Numbered from the stretch's first letter, positions 1-24,373 are shown. The stretch is DNA of 64,000 bases from Salminus brasiliensis (GCF_030463535.1 NC_132898.1:23287162-23351161); one strand, 5' to 3'. The notes: a model not told the origin generated them from the sequence alone. Numbers and translations are program-made.

Positions 1-127
1 GGGTGTAAAGCCCCCCAGCATTGAGCTGTGGAGCGGTGGAACTGTGTTCTGTAAAATGATGGTTGGTGCTCCATCCAACACTTTTGGGGTAAGCTTGAGG
101 TGTCCAAAGATTTGTTGACAGTGTCAG
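1..127 (+). mobile_element. 3' part of a MITE-like element (cut by window edge)
   Basis: This stretch matches the right half of the better preserved copy at 5836-6197: both share a run about a gcattga-ctgtggagc-gtgg-actgtgttct core followed by gatgg-tgctccatcca. It ends in a terminal sequence (ggtgtccaaa-atttgt) related to that copy's right end. The left part lies outside the window. It sits in the intron upstream of the first visible plexin exon. Family assignment is by internal comparison only; it is a short non-autonomous DNA transposon of a kind common in fish. Confidence 0.5.
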
Positions 128-335
128 AAATCTCACAATCAAGTCTATTAGAGATCGCCTCCCCGCGCTTTGAGGAGAGTGTGTGATGATTTGGTATCAT
201 GCAGTCAGCTTCATGCTAATTGGTGTACACAGGCTTCCATTGTTTGTTAGCTACATTAGCCTCTTAACTCCAGTGTAATACTAATAAGCAAACTTCAGTC
301 ACTAAACTCTCTCTTTCCCTCTCTCTCGCTTTCAG

Positions 336-3444
<3,109 letters not shown>

Positions 3445-4312
3445 TCTAAGATCAGACCTTCAGAATAGATGGACGCAGGTCATCTTCTGATTGGACAAGT
3501 GAAAAGTGACCAGCGGAGCACAGAAGACACCCTTAATCTCACTACAAAAAAAAGTGAAGTTCCTTTTTCAGACTGATTTTACTGACCACTCAGACAGCAC
3601 CTTCTGCTGCACGCTGTTTCCAGTGCAGGACAGACTCCTGCTGCTGGAGCTTCATGAACATCAACTGGAAGCAGACTGTCTGAGGAGAACCTGTAAAGGA
3701 CAGGAGATTGATGAAGACGTACATAATGATGAATTATTAAATTATCTAGAACTTCATGTTACACCCTTAAGGTCTGCGGAGGTGTCTGGTTTACAGTATG
3801 CATGGTGGAAAGATGCCCCTATTTATTCTTTCATATTCGTCTGCGTGTTTAAGTAAACTCATTAAGTGGCCCAAGGCCGTCATGGATGTCAGAGCACCCC
3901 TGAGATCCCGAGAGTGGAATACTAATCCGGGGCTGCAGTCTCATTCTCATCGTATTCCTGCTGATGCGAGCCGTTTACTGACCATTCTGCTGTACACCCA
4001 GTAGATAAGCTCAAAAACCATGTAAAAGCAAAACACAGGTATGTGTGTATATGTCTGTATGCGTGTGCTGTGTGTTTACAGAAGGACAAGATTAAGCTTT
4101 TATGTGAAGGAAGGTTTTTGTGGAGTATTTTATTGATTTTATGACAGATTTAAGACGTTTACTGTAGGGCAGAAGAACGTGCAGTACCATGATTCTCCCC
4201 ATAGAGGTCACTGTTTACATCATTATCACTATACTTGAAAGAAGAGACATTGTTGTCAAAAGAAGTTGGTCCTGTACCAATGAGCTTCCAACCTTGTTTT
4301 TAAACATGCTTA

Positions 4313-4382
4313 CATACACACACACATATATATGTGTATGTATGTGTGTGTGTGTTTGCGTGTGTTTGTGTGTGTGTGTATA
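4313..4382 (+). repeat. CA/TG-rich microsatellite
   Basis: Alternating (ca), (ta) and (tg) units with a few interruptions, inside the presumed plexin 3'UTR. Confidence 0.85.
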
Positions 4383-4938
4383 TTTTGTGACTGCTGAAGC
4401 ATGCCATAAGCACTTCACTTTGTTATAATCCTGATTTTTAAAATCTCATCCAAATATTAATGTCCACCGAATTCTCAAAAAGGACTTAAATGTGCAGTTT
4501 TGCAATGACCCCCGCCCCCCCCCCATGTATACCTGTCTAGCAGCCTCTTGTCCCGTGTTCACCACAATACATTTAATCTGTTGATCAGAAAGTGAAAAAA
4601 ACATATTTAAAGATATTTATCCAGTGACTTTGTGTATTATTTAGCACATTTGTGTGTTTGCTTGTACTTTTCAGATGGGTATAGAAAGTCTCAGATATGC
4701 GCCCCTCATTCTGCTCCTGTTCAGGTTTATGTTACCGTCTGAACTGTATTTTTCATGTCTTTGTGCACGACCACGTCGGTTCAGCTGGACAGAGAGGCGT
4801 AAAGCTGTAGCAAATGATGGTAAAGTTCAAAACCAATATGTATAAGCATTTTCCTTTTTTACAGCTCAATATTATTGTGTATTTAAATTGTAAATAGTAA
4901 ACATTCCTATTTTGCAACGATTCACTTTGTACTGTTGT

Positions 4939-4952
4939 AATAAATGAATAAA
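4939..4952 (+). terminator. Tandem AATAAA polyadenylation signals for plexin
   Basis: Two AATAAA hexamers overlap within 14 bp. They are the first such pair downstream of the plexin stop codon, and no other gene end is near. Confidence 0.5.
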
Positions 4953-4970
4953 TTCAACGAGTCAAAATGT

Positions 4971-5835
4971 CCCAATCAGATCACTCTACTTCAGTCTTTA
5001 TTAACAGTGAGCTGGTTCTCGTCTTCAAGCAAGGTAAGGTTAGTTCATACACCTGAAATTGTTTTAAAAAATAGTAATTATACATTTTTCAATTGTTTCT
5101 CTTTAATAAAATGATTCAGATTCATCGCCTTTCCCTGGTTCTTTTACAGAGTTGGAGAAAAACCTAAAACACTGAACAAGTAACAATAGTCACAAACCTA
5201 TCCCCCATGTTCAGAAGATTTCAGCAGAGAGCAGATGATCCTGATGTATCTCACTCTGACCACTTCAGGAAAGTTTGTCAAGGGCAAGTGAGCTGTCCTG
5301 TCCCCTCCTGAGCCTCTAGACCAGACCAGAGGTGTGTAAACCTATCCTCCAGTGTTGTTCCAGCAGTGAAATAATAGCATCTTTCTGCACAGGAACTGAA
5401 GTGTGTTAGACTCTCTTCTTTGTTTGAATGCTTTAGGGGAGAAATGTCTCATTGATGGACTGGAGTAGAAGTGAAAAAAAGCTCAGGAAAGTCAAACCTT
5501 TATATAAAATAAATATATATATATATATATATAGACATACAAGATTTTTGTGTGATGGCAACATTTTTTTGTTGCAAAAATATGATCAGCAGAAATATCT
5601 GAGTTAACAGTGGAATGTTTGAAATTTAAACATGAATTTCAGTATTTCTCCTTATTTGGTGGTGTCTCACTGTTTCCTTACTTACAGCAGGTGATTGAGC
5701 TGCTCCACAGGTCTGCTTGTATTTTAATGCTTGTCTAGATGTTTATTGAGCAGAATCCTCAATATTTCTTTATTTCCAGGTTTAACAGGAACGATGCAGA
5801 TGGGAGTAGTTACGGTTGTTTATGGAACTCAAATA
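4971..5835. other. Intergenic DNA, nothing recognised
   Basis: AT-rich sequence with a short (ta)n tract near 5510-5532. No exon-like block, homology to the MYH units or RNA gene was seen. Confidence 0.6.
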
Positions 5836-6197
5836 CACTGGATGTCCAAATGTTTGTGGACATCCCTTCTAATGAATGCATTCATCTACATTAAGTTGCA
5901 CCCATTGCTGACACAACTTGTCTAGTCCCTGTAGAGAAGTATTGCCTGTAAAATCTGCAACAGCTAAACATGAACATGTTGGCACTGTGTCTAATGTCAG
6001 GTGTGGGCTAGAGGGGTATAATTCCCCCCAGCATTGATCTGTGGAGCAGTGGGACTGTGTTCTCTTGAATGATGGTGCTCCATCCAGTACTTCTGGGATG
6101 CTTTGGTGAATTTGGGGCCTCATTCTTATCGCTGAATGTAAACAAAACCTCAGAACAAGGAAAGATCAGGTGTCCCAATACGTTTGTCCATATAATG
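5836..6197 (+). mobile_element. MITE with imperfect terminal inverted repeats
   Basis: The left end (acactggatgtccaaatg) and the reverse complement of the right end (acattatatggacaaacg) match imperfectly, giving terminal inverted repeats about 360 bp apart. There is no coding capacity. The internal sequence recurs at 1-127 (same orientation) and at 8262-8425 (reverse orientation). It resembles the short non-autonomous DNA elements frequent in fish genomes. The exact superfamily and target-site duplication were not resolved. Confidence 0.65.
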
Positions 6198-7222
6198 TAG
6201 CTGTTCTATGTACTTGCCATGAAGATCCCTTTTAGCCTTTTAGAAACACCTGTTTAACAGACAGACTGGAAGTTTACAGCGGCTATATTTACCCCACTCC
6301 ATCTCGGCACACACAGATGCAGAAGGCGACGGTGCGGGTGACAAATTTTATGGAGCAAGCAAGCTGAGACACGTGTCTGTATAACTCCTCTGGTATTTGG
6401 TCAAGACCCCTTACTCCCTCCAAGATAAGAGGGTGAAGTCACCCACTCAGCTGTTCTAGAGGTTTAACTGATGTGATTAGATGAGATGAGATTCTGTGCT
6501 GTTTTCAGTGCAGGCACTTCATTGGATATTGAAGTTAAGCAAATTTAGCCTGAAGGTCTACAGGTATACGCTCACTGACCACTGACTTTGTTTATTTGAG
6601 TTTATTCTAATGTAATATAAAGTTTTACAGGTAAAGATACTCATTGGCCACTGACTACATAACAGAATAAACCCAAATGAGCATACAGAGTTTTACAGGT
6701 AATCAAACTCACTGCTGAGGCTCAGCAGAATACTAAATGCATTATAGAAAATAATAGGAATGACACAAACACATAAAGACTCTTTATTTGAGAATCTGAG
6801 GAAGACAGAACTGATCATAGGGCAAATGAAAAACCACTCACCTTTAAAGTAAATAAAAAAACAACACTTTATTCAAAGTTACATATTTACACATATTAAT
6901 GAAAACAGTAATATGGCTTTGAAATACATAAACATTCAGATGAGTTACTTTTAAATGGAAAATAAAAGCACTAAATAATACTAAATAATATAAACATACA
7001 ATATAACTGCTACTACTTACAAGGTTGCAGAAATGAACTTCATGTCCTGTATAAAGAAAATGAAATATCTGTGAGTAAAACAGAAAAAAATCAAATTAAA
7101 AGCTGGCTAAAAAACCTGTGTTGGTTATTCCACAGAGCTGTAAAATAAACATCTGTCACCCTTCAGCAGGCAACATTTCAGGCACAGGGGAAATGTTGCT
7201 CCTTTGATTTGGTTTATTAATA
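6198..7222. other. Intergenic DNA, AT-rich, no gene seen
   Basis: No exon with myosin similarity and no RNA gene. It includes the short repeat phrases 'tttacaggta' near 6560-6700 and a run of A/T-rich sequence before the first copy of the recurrent upstream block. Confidence 0.55.
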
Positions 7223-7290
7223 AAAATGCTTGACTTGCATGTGCTCTGCAACAGTATACCAGAGGCATCTGAAGGCTCCCCCATGGTTAA
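7223..7290 (+). promoter_or_regulatory. Recurrent MYH-cluster noncoding block, diverged copy 1
   Basis: Contains aaaatgct-gacttgca, ctctgcaacag and accagaggcatct followed by a C-rich patch. This is the same ordered word set found at 7842, 22390, 27011, 28634, 42484, 46447 and 63730. A regulatory role is inferred only from its repeated position upstream of MYH units. Confidence 0.4.
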
Positions 7291-7841
7291 TCCAGGCCTC
7301 AGCTTCTGAAAGTCATATGACTTGAGGCTCCCATTAGTTGCTACTTGAACTTCATATTTTCTTTAAAGGGACCTCAGACTGTTAAGACATGCAAGCCTTA
7401 ATATAGTGTAGATGTCCAGTGCAATGAAATATGTTGTATAAAGAAAGCCAAATACTTTTTTTAAATTATTTTTTATTTATTATTATATTGGTATGTTTTT
7501 GTATGTTTGGATTTCCTTAAAACCATAACTGGTGAGAAACAAACCTTTCAAAACTTCCCTAAAATCTTTTTTTTTTTTTTTTGGACCTGCTGAAGGTTAA
7601 GAATGTGACCTCAATGCAAGAAACATCTTAGAAGACGTGATCCAAGTCGTGTATGTAGCGAGGTTCATTATGCAGAGACAGATAAACCGTTAAATGGATG
7701 AGGAGATAGTTTTAGTTTAGTAGAGGTTTTGGATCATACTGGCTGATATCCTAAGGGAGAGAAGTCAGGGTATAGAGAGTCTATCTTACATATTAAAACT
7801 CTCCTCCCTCTGAAAATAATTCTGTCTGACTGAAGTTATTA

Positions 7842-7905
7842 ATAAAAATGCTTGGCACTGCAACTGAACACCAGAGGCATTTCACAGCTCCTCCACTGCC
7901 AAGTT
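7842..7905 (+). promoter_or_regulatory. Recurrent MYH-cluster noncoding block, diverged copy 2
   Basis: Carries aaaaatgcttggcactgcaa, ctgaacaccagaggcat and cacagctcctcca in the same order as the other copies. It lies about 620 bp downstream of copy 1, and about 1.1 kb before the dead MYH rod remnant. Confidence 0.45.
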
Positions 7906-8261
7906 AGGCATTGTTGACATGCTGGACAGATTAGTCCAGGCCGGACCGGTAAACAGGTGAAGGAACTGATTAGATTTATAAGGAGCCGAGGGTTTTGGAC
8001 ACTTGCTCCTGGCTGTAAAGAGATGTATTAAAATAAAGCAGTAAATTATGCAACTAAGTAAAAAACATTTGAATGCTGCCATTAAAGCCATGGTTCAATG
8101 GCATTTTCCACCATCTCTTCTAACTGCAGCCAAACATGTTTAGTGAAATATGTGGCTAATGTAGCTAACAAACAGAACGATTATGGCCACCAGTTTAGCT
8201 TAACCAACACTCTCCTCAAACTGGAGATGTTCCAGGATGCGGTCGGGATGCCAGCTCCCCA

Positions 8262-8425
8262 ATTCATAAGTATTGGATGGAGCAGCATCATTCCAGAGAA
8301 CACAAGTCCACTGCTCCACAGCTAAATGCGGGGGGGGGGGGGGGGGGGGGGGGCATTTGGCTTAGTGCCAAAGGGTTATGTTTATGTAATACTTCTCTAC
8401 AGGGACTAGAAAAGGAAAAAGAAAA
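8262..8425 (-). mobile_element. Inverted copy of the 5836-6197 MITE, with a poly-G run
   Basis: Read on the minus strand, this segment follows the internal order of the MITE at 5836-6197 (tctacaggga... then ctgtggagcagtgg, gatggtgctccatcca-like words). A run of about 24 G at 8330-8353 interrupts it at the position where the other copies carry a short C run. The boundaries are approximate. Confidence 0.55.
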
Positions 8426-9043
8426 GAGGTCTATAGAAAATAAGCTCATGTATAGACTATTAAATTATTAACAAACTGCTGAAGCTCTTGATTCGCATCA
8501 ACATTAGGGTTAGGGTTACTGTTCGGAATATGGCTCGTTTAGATCCAGGGGAAGACTGCATCTTGAGGTCCTTTTACAGTAAGGATTAGGCCTAAGGCCG
8601 GGTTTTTAAGAACGTTTAGGGTAGATGAAATTTATAGGCAAAGTAAAAATGTAAAAAGCAATCAGCTATCTGAGGAACATGTTACAGCAGCTCTGCGGTT
8701 ATATCTGCGCTCCACCATAGCAACCTGCTCCTTAATGATTTTTGATGATGACAAATGATTTTGTCCAATAGCTACATAAAGGTGAGCCGCTGGGCACAGC
8801 ATAGCTAAGTCTCTGTCTCAATGAGATCTTCTTAAATCTGAGAATATAACTTTTGCTTCTGATCTCAGAATTTAGAGGGATTTGTATGGACCTAGTTACC
8901 CAAAAATGAATCAACAGAATTTTACTATTTACTACTGTAAAGTCAAGTCACTGTATGAACTTTTCAACTTTTTATACTTTTGAACTAGGAATGAAAAAAA
9001 AGAAAATGATGTTTAAACGTTTGTTGTTTAAAACATGTTTAAA
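8426..9043. other. Intergenic DNA with a 15-bp telomere-like string
   Basis: Unremarkable AT-rich DNA. The only feature is TTAGGGTTAGGGTTA at 8504-8517, just over two telomeric units and too short to call an interstitial telomere. Confidence 0.5.
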
Positions 9044-9969
9044 CAGGAAGCTGGCTGAAAAGGATAAGAAGATGGGGATCCAGAGTATCCAGAGGAACAG
9101 CCAGAGGGTCATCGCGTCCATGCAGAGTGCTCTGGACTCTCTGGTCAGGAGCAGAAATGATGTTCTCAGAGTCAATAAGAAAATTGGTGAGATGAATGAG
9201 ATGGGGATTCAGCTGAGCCAGGCAAACTGCTGAGGCCCAGAAACCGCTTAGCCTGACGTGTCTACTACAAATGATTCGTTTCAGAACTGAACCTTGATGA
9301 GACTCAGAAGAAGGAGCAGGTAGCTATGGCAGAGAGCAGGAATATCCCGGCAGTGATGGAGTAATGTTTGTGACAAGTAATGACTAGTAATGCTTGTGTT
9401 CCCTATGTTATTGCTGGCTAAAAGATCTTAACACCATATAACTTGTAACACTGGTCCGTTTAGCTTCTAGAAGAAGCCTAAGGCCAATCTTTTAAAGGAA
9501 CCAAACTGACAAGAAATCCGGGAAGTATGCAATTGAAAAGGAAATGCCATATTTTTTAAAGGAATCCATCAAATGGCTCATATACTGGGCTGACTTGATG
9601 ACAAAAGAGCTAATGAAAGTAGCAGGACACCAGATCAGTGAAGTGGTTAATGACTGTAGTGAATACATCAGTTGATCATTTGATCAAAAGATACTAGAGG
9701 ACTAGAGGACTAGAGGACTGTAATATTTATTATATGTAATAGTCCTATCAGATGGGGTAATCCCAAAAGTTCTTGTTCATTACAAAACTACAAAGATCTG
9801 CAGAGAGTGGACAAACTGCAGTTAAAAGGTTTGTGTTTTATTTATGTTTAAGAGAGACCCAACACTCACATTATATAGATTCAGCAAGGTGCAGCTTGAG
9901 TTGAAGGAGAGTGCTGACATCCATTCCCAGGTCAACAAGCTGAGAGCCAGGAGCAGAGATCCTGGAAAG
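9044..9969 (+). pseudogene. Ancient myosin heavy chain rod remnant
   Basis: Three decayed blocks align in order to rod exons of gene A. 9044-9250 matches exon 34 ([36 protein letters not shown]) with an in-frame stop after QANC. 9284-9361 matches exon 35 after a tttcag acceptor. 9852-9969 matches exon 40 (VQLELKES, VNKLRARSRDPGK). The motor domain, promoter and other exons are missing. Substitutions are far more numerous than between genes A, C and D, so this is an older death in the array. It lies directly upstream of gene A in the same orientation. Confidence 0.88.
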
Positions 9970-10590
9970 ACAATGCAATGTCATTTAGTTCACACTACTT
10001 AAAATAATTAGACATGTTCCTTAATGGTCTCCTAGAATATTCTCTAAAGGGTAAAGTTGAAGAAGTAGAGGAGACAGCTGAAATAAACAACATACGTACA
10101 ATATGACACATCTTACATTATTTTGCCAATATATACACAACTGCAAGAGTGATCAGTGAGAACAAGGGATTTTATTTAACTCCTTAAATCCGACCTACAG
10201 ATAGTGGTAGTGTACTGCTTTTTTACATAATCAGGTTTTCTACATAATCAACATACTATCATTTTTTTTTACTAATGGGTACATCATATGAGTTCTCCAC
10301 AACTGATTTGATTAATTTATGTCTCTTTAGTACAGAATAATAATAAACAGAATAATGTTTTAAAAATGCATTTCCATTTCCATCTTGGTATTTGTAAACA
10401 AATACCCAAACTGGTCATACACCAAATATGACAATAGCTTTAAATACAGAAATAATAAAGAGTCTGAATGTAGACATGAATGTGAACTGATCTTGCAAAG
10501 GAACACCAGCATCTATATTGTAACACAAAGGCTTGACCTTGGTATTGTGACCAGGAGCAGAAATACACTGCATCACAAAATGCTACATGA
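9970..10590. other. Upstream region of gene A
   Basis: Noncoding DNA between the dead rod remnant and the gene A core promoter. No strong match to the recurrent noncoding block was found here, unlike upstream of B and C. Confidence 0.5.
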
Positions 10591-10591
10591 C

Positions 10592-10641
10592 CATATGTAG
10601 CTGAACATCTGTGCTGACTGAACATTAACAGTGCTATAAAA
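10592..10641 (+). promoter_or_regulatory. Core promoter of MYH gene A (E-box + TATA)
   Basis: TATAAAA at 10635-10641 is followed by agaggctcctcc, a string shared exactly with B and C. A CATATG E-box (CANNTG, the site class of myogenic bHLH factors) lies at 10592-10597, 43 bp before the TATA box. Gene C has the same spacing. A gcagaaata word lies about 40 bp further upstream in all three. Transcription is inferred to start about 25-30 bp after TATA. Confidence 0.8.
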
Positions 10642-10664
10642 GAGGCTCCTCCAAGCCCTGGGGC

Positions 10665-10857
10665 TACACCAAGCACTCAGCAAAGGTGAAGGAGTTGTGG
10701 TGTCTAGTTGCTTGGCTTTATTAAGCTCTCGCTTTGTTTTCTTTTTATGTTGGATGTTGAATTTTATTTTGACTTTCATTGAAAAAATCTTTTTTGACTT
10801 TTCAGTGTCCACGGTCAGCCAGTAAATCTGTCATTCTCTGCTTTGACATCCAAAAAG
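10665..10857 (+). other. Gene A noncoding leader exons 1 and 2
   Basis: Leader exon 1 runs from the inferred start site (about 10665) to 10685 (gcaaag|gtgaag). Leader exon 2 is 10806-10857 (ttttcag|tgtcca ... caaaaag|gtacag). The same two-exon leader is recognisable at B and C, so the boundaries are supported by comparison. The leader joins exon 3 at 11235, where 12 noncoding bases precede the ATG. Confidence 0.75.
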
Positions 10858-11234
10858 GTACAGTTTAAGAAATCTGAATGATGCTGAAATTGTAGGGTTT
10901 TATTTAACTTTTATACGATTTGTCAATTTATGTATGGCTAAGTTAAAATATAAGATACAAGATAATAGTATGCTAAGAAATGGTTTGAATGTCAGTGAAT
11001 TTGAAACAAATTCTGAACACATTACAGTGTGTTTCAAAAGACAGGATCTGCTAAGCAAGATATAGTGTAAAAAGGTACTTCACATTTAGGCATGATGGTT
11101 TCTAGTTTAAAACAAAAAATGCTACATACAACATACAGTAAGCACACATTGGGTGGAGCTATATGACTTTACCAATGACTACTACTAAAAATAATAATGA
11201 AAATAATGTATGCACATGTGACTTTACTCAACAG

Positions 11235-21473
<10,239 letters not shown>

Positions 21474-21563
21474 AGCAAGATGACCAAGTGGGACACCAAC
21501 AAGTAATCATATAATATGCATTGTCTTGTTTTTTTGTCCTTGTATAAAGTATGTTATAAGCTT

Positions 21564-21569
21564 AATAAA
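21564..21569 (+). terminator. AATAAA polyadenylation signal of gene A
   Basis: AATAAA lies 91 bp after the stop codon, preceded by a T-rich stretch. This implies a short 3'UTR ending near 21590. Confidence 0.75.
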
Positions 21570-21589
21570 TGTAATACATTCTCAATTAT

Positions 21590-22389
21590 GCTTAATTGTT
21601 TTTTATCATCTTCATCACTGTAGGTTTAATTAAATTCTGAAAAAGACCAAAACATGTAATTACTGTAACGCACCCATACACACAGATATTTTCTTTTTTT
21701 GAAATTGAATTAAAATGAATAGACATCTGGTTTTCAGAATGGCTGCATTCAAGAAACTCTTAAATAGTAAACCTAAGCTTTGTTATAAGGCAATCACAAT
21801 CACAAAATATTTCCAAGTCCACTAAGATTCGTTGCTATATTTGTTTTTCTTCCTAATAGGAAAGGACTATGTGTAATAAATATGTATATGTGAATCCATT
21901 TAATCATACTCAACAGCTTCTAATCTTTCACTGGCTTGCAAAGATCAGCCATCAGGCCAAGATATATTATCTTTCATTCTGAAGGCAATGGTGGAGTGTG
22001 CCAATTTTTATTATTCTTGGGCTGTATTTTATGGAAGACTGAATGGAAGGGATCATAATTATAAGCACATGATGTTTTCCCATTTCTGCAGGTTTTTAAA
22101 TGTACGTGTCTGAGTTTCAGTGTTCTAAACTCATCACACACTTAATGTGATGCTTAATATTTTTTTAATATGTTATATTATCATATTTTGAAATGAGTGA
22201 CTAAAAAGATATTTTTGACAGAACTGATGTTCATGTAAGAGGGTAAATGCTTTCTTGCTGGGTACATTCATTATATATATTGCACACATTTGTGCAAAAG
22301 ATGCAGAGGGAGGTTTGTGAAATGTTTGTTCATGTTTGAGCATATTGGTGTTCTTTATATGTGGAATGGCTAGAGTGGTTCATATATTT
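21590..22389. other. A-B intergenic DNA, no gene seen
   Basis: AT-rich and noncoding. No myosin exon or RNA gene is recognisable. Confidence 0.55.
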
Positions 22390-22470
22390 AGAAAATGCTA
22401 AGGGTGCAGGGATACTGAAACAGAACACCAGTGGTATCAGAGTGCTTCTCCACATCTGATCTTGATGTCT
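22390..22470 (+). promoter_or_regulatory. Recurrent MYH-cluster noncoding block upstream of locus B
   Basis: The ordered words are tttagaaaatgct, gtgcaggg, actgaaacagaacaccagt, atca and gtgcttctccacatctgatct. It lies about 520-600 bp before the B TATA box and is closest to the copy at 28634-28715. It contains a CATCTG E-box. Function is inferred. Confidence 0.6.
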
Positions 22471-22939
22471 AAGCAAGATGACTTGGCATGCCTTAGGAAC
22501 CACAAAATAAACTAAACATGAAAGTTATAGGTCTCATTAAAATCAATTTAAAATATGGACATACATTAGTTAATAAAATATGTGCCTTTTCAGCAAATTT
22601 GGAGAGAATTGCTTATTATACAATCCTGTGAACGTTTGTGCCCTAATCATAAATGTGTGCTGCCCAAATCTTAAACTATTTTCAAACACTGCTTTATCTT
22701 ATTCAAATCCCAAAAGAAAATGACCTAGAAAGTTTAAAGAATGCCTTGGTCATTTGTAATTTGTATATAAATATGAAATGTTTGAATTTCAACTTTAAGT
22801 GATTCTGCTGTGGAACATGAACATTTTCCCAATATAATGCAATTGATTAAATATGACATTATCACCAAGAAATGGGTTACTCAAGGCAGAAATACCCTGC
22901 ATCAAATATTACCACATAAAGAGAGTTCTACTGTGTGAC

Positions 22940-22993
22940 CATATCTAGCTGGACATCATTACTGCTGAGTGAACATTATCAGTGCTATATAAG
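22940..22993 (+). promoter_or_regulatory. Core promoter of collapsed MYH locus B
   Basis: TATATAAG at 22986-22993 is followed by aggctcctcc, as in A and C. The upstream E-box of A and C (CATATG) reads CATATC here (22940-22945), so the CANNTG consensus is lost, and a small insertion (aaagagagttctact) sits just upstream. The promoter otherwise looks intact although the gene body is gone. Confidence 0.75.
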
Positions 22994-23015
22994 AGGCTCC
23001 TCCAAACACTAAAGC

Positions 23016-23188
23016 TACACCAAGCACCCAGCACAGGTGAGCAAGTTATGTGGCTGAATTTTAGCTGTGACTAAAATTTCTTTTTATAAAATGTTGGCAG
23101 TGTAAAATGTCTGAATTGTGTTTTACTTTATTTCAGTGTCCACAATTTGTCAACTATTTTGCTATTCTCTCTGATTGGCATCAAACAG
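23016..23188 (+). other. Locus B noncoding leader exons 1 and 2
   Basis: Leader exon 1 ends at 23036 (gcacag|gtgagc). Leader exon 2 is 23137-23188 (tttcag|tgtcca ... aaacag|gtattg). Both keep functional-looking splice sites and align with the leaders of A and C. Confidence 0.75.
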
Positions 23189-23472
23189 GTATTGAAAATC
23201 GTAACTGAATCCTGCTACCTGAAGTCTCTATTTCTAAGCATGTGTAGGTGTGTTCAATGAGTCTTTGCATTCAATTATACCAGCATATATTTAGTTGTGT
23301 GTGGACCCCCTAGAAGACTAGCTAGTACAATGGGGGTGTAAAGGGGATCCATTGAAATAAACAATAATGTGTAGGAGAAAGTACATATAAAGATTTTCTT
23401 TAAGATGACAAGAAACTAATTTGTTGTCATAGATCTATATATGTAATACATGTTCTATGTATGTATACATGT

Positions 23473-24373
23473 ATGTGACTAGACTGCAGGACCTGGTGGA
23501 TAAATTGCAGCTTAAAGTGAAGGCCTACAAGAGACAGGCTGAGGAAGCTGTAAGTGTGTCACTATACGACCTGCATCTTTCAGCATACAGATATTTTACT
23601 CACAAATTAAAAGGGGTGTCTGTAACTCTCACAGGAGAAGCAGGTCAACACTCACCTGTCCAGGTACAGGAAGGTGCAGCATGAGCTGGAGGAAGCTCAG
23701 GAGCGCGCTGACATTGCAGAGTCCCTGAGCAGCTGAGAGCCAAGAGCAGCGATGCTGGAAAGGTAAACTCCAATTGAGGAATTGTCCAGTAACTTTTTAG
23801 GATCTTTGTTCAAAAAACATCAATGGCATCAATATTTTTAATACTATAAACTACATATATATATAAAAGAAAACATTTTACACTAAAATGTGTATAATTA
23901 TTCAAACTATTCTATGCCCATTTTCTTAATATAATCTTAAATAATTAATAGGAAACAACAAAATCCTAAAAACGTATATCTAAAATGAGGAATAGCTGCA
24001 CGTATTGCTGTTCCTAAAATAAGAACAGTAACCTCTAAAACTACTTGGTGGTTCCTGGCTGTTCCCCCCACTGAGTAGAAACAATTCAACCAGTTTGCAC
24101 TGTTCTGCATGTAGTTACCAATTTGTAATCCATAGGGTGTTATAAAGGTCACAGAGCATTATGGGTTAAGTAGCCCTACTCCAGCTCCAACCAGGTATGT
24201 AGTTTTAAGTTATTGTTGTCTAAAAAGCAAAAATATGTATTTATATGATAAGTGATACCAAGGTGGTGAATACCATTCTTACTATAATAAAGTTAGTCAT
24301 TTTACTTTAGTAATGTGAATTAATGTTTACTAATGATATATGCAATTATTTTCAGGGCAAAGAGGCAGAATAA
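23473..24373 (+). pseudogene. Collapsed MYH locus B: last three exons only
   Basis: From about 23473, in mid-exon, sequence identical in wording to MYH exon 39 begins (23473-23549). It is followed by exon 40 (23635-23762) and exon 41 (24356-24373, GKEAE stop). The 5' part of exon 39, including its acceptor, is missing, and sequence before 23473 is leader-intron DNA, so the whole motor and most of the rod are deleted. Exon 40 also lacks 4 bp relative to gene C after AESP/Q, giving a frameshift to TGA. Intron 39 and the 3' flank are nearly identical to gene C. If transcribed from its own promoter, it would give a short noncoding RNA sharing C's 3' end. Confidence 0.92.

Larger units (their letters stand above)
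3445..4970 (+). other. Plexin 3' untranslated region (inferred)
   Basis: Noncoding sequence from the plexin stop codon to the first clustered polyadenylation signals (AATAAA at 4939 and 4947). It includes a CA/TG dinucleotide patch at about 4313-4382. Short ORFs inside show no recognisable family or splice logic. The extent is inferred from the signals alone. Confidence 0.55.

Noticed and set aside
3506-3856. 116-codon ORF after the plexin stop codon
   Set aside because: No recognisable domain, lies in the expected 3'UTR, no splice or start context, and low-complexity ends.
8504-8517. TTAGGGTTAGGGTTA telomere-like string
   Set aside because: Just over two units; expected by chance in DNA of this size and without longer array or subtelomeric context.
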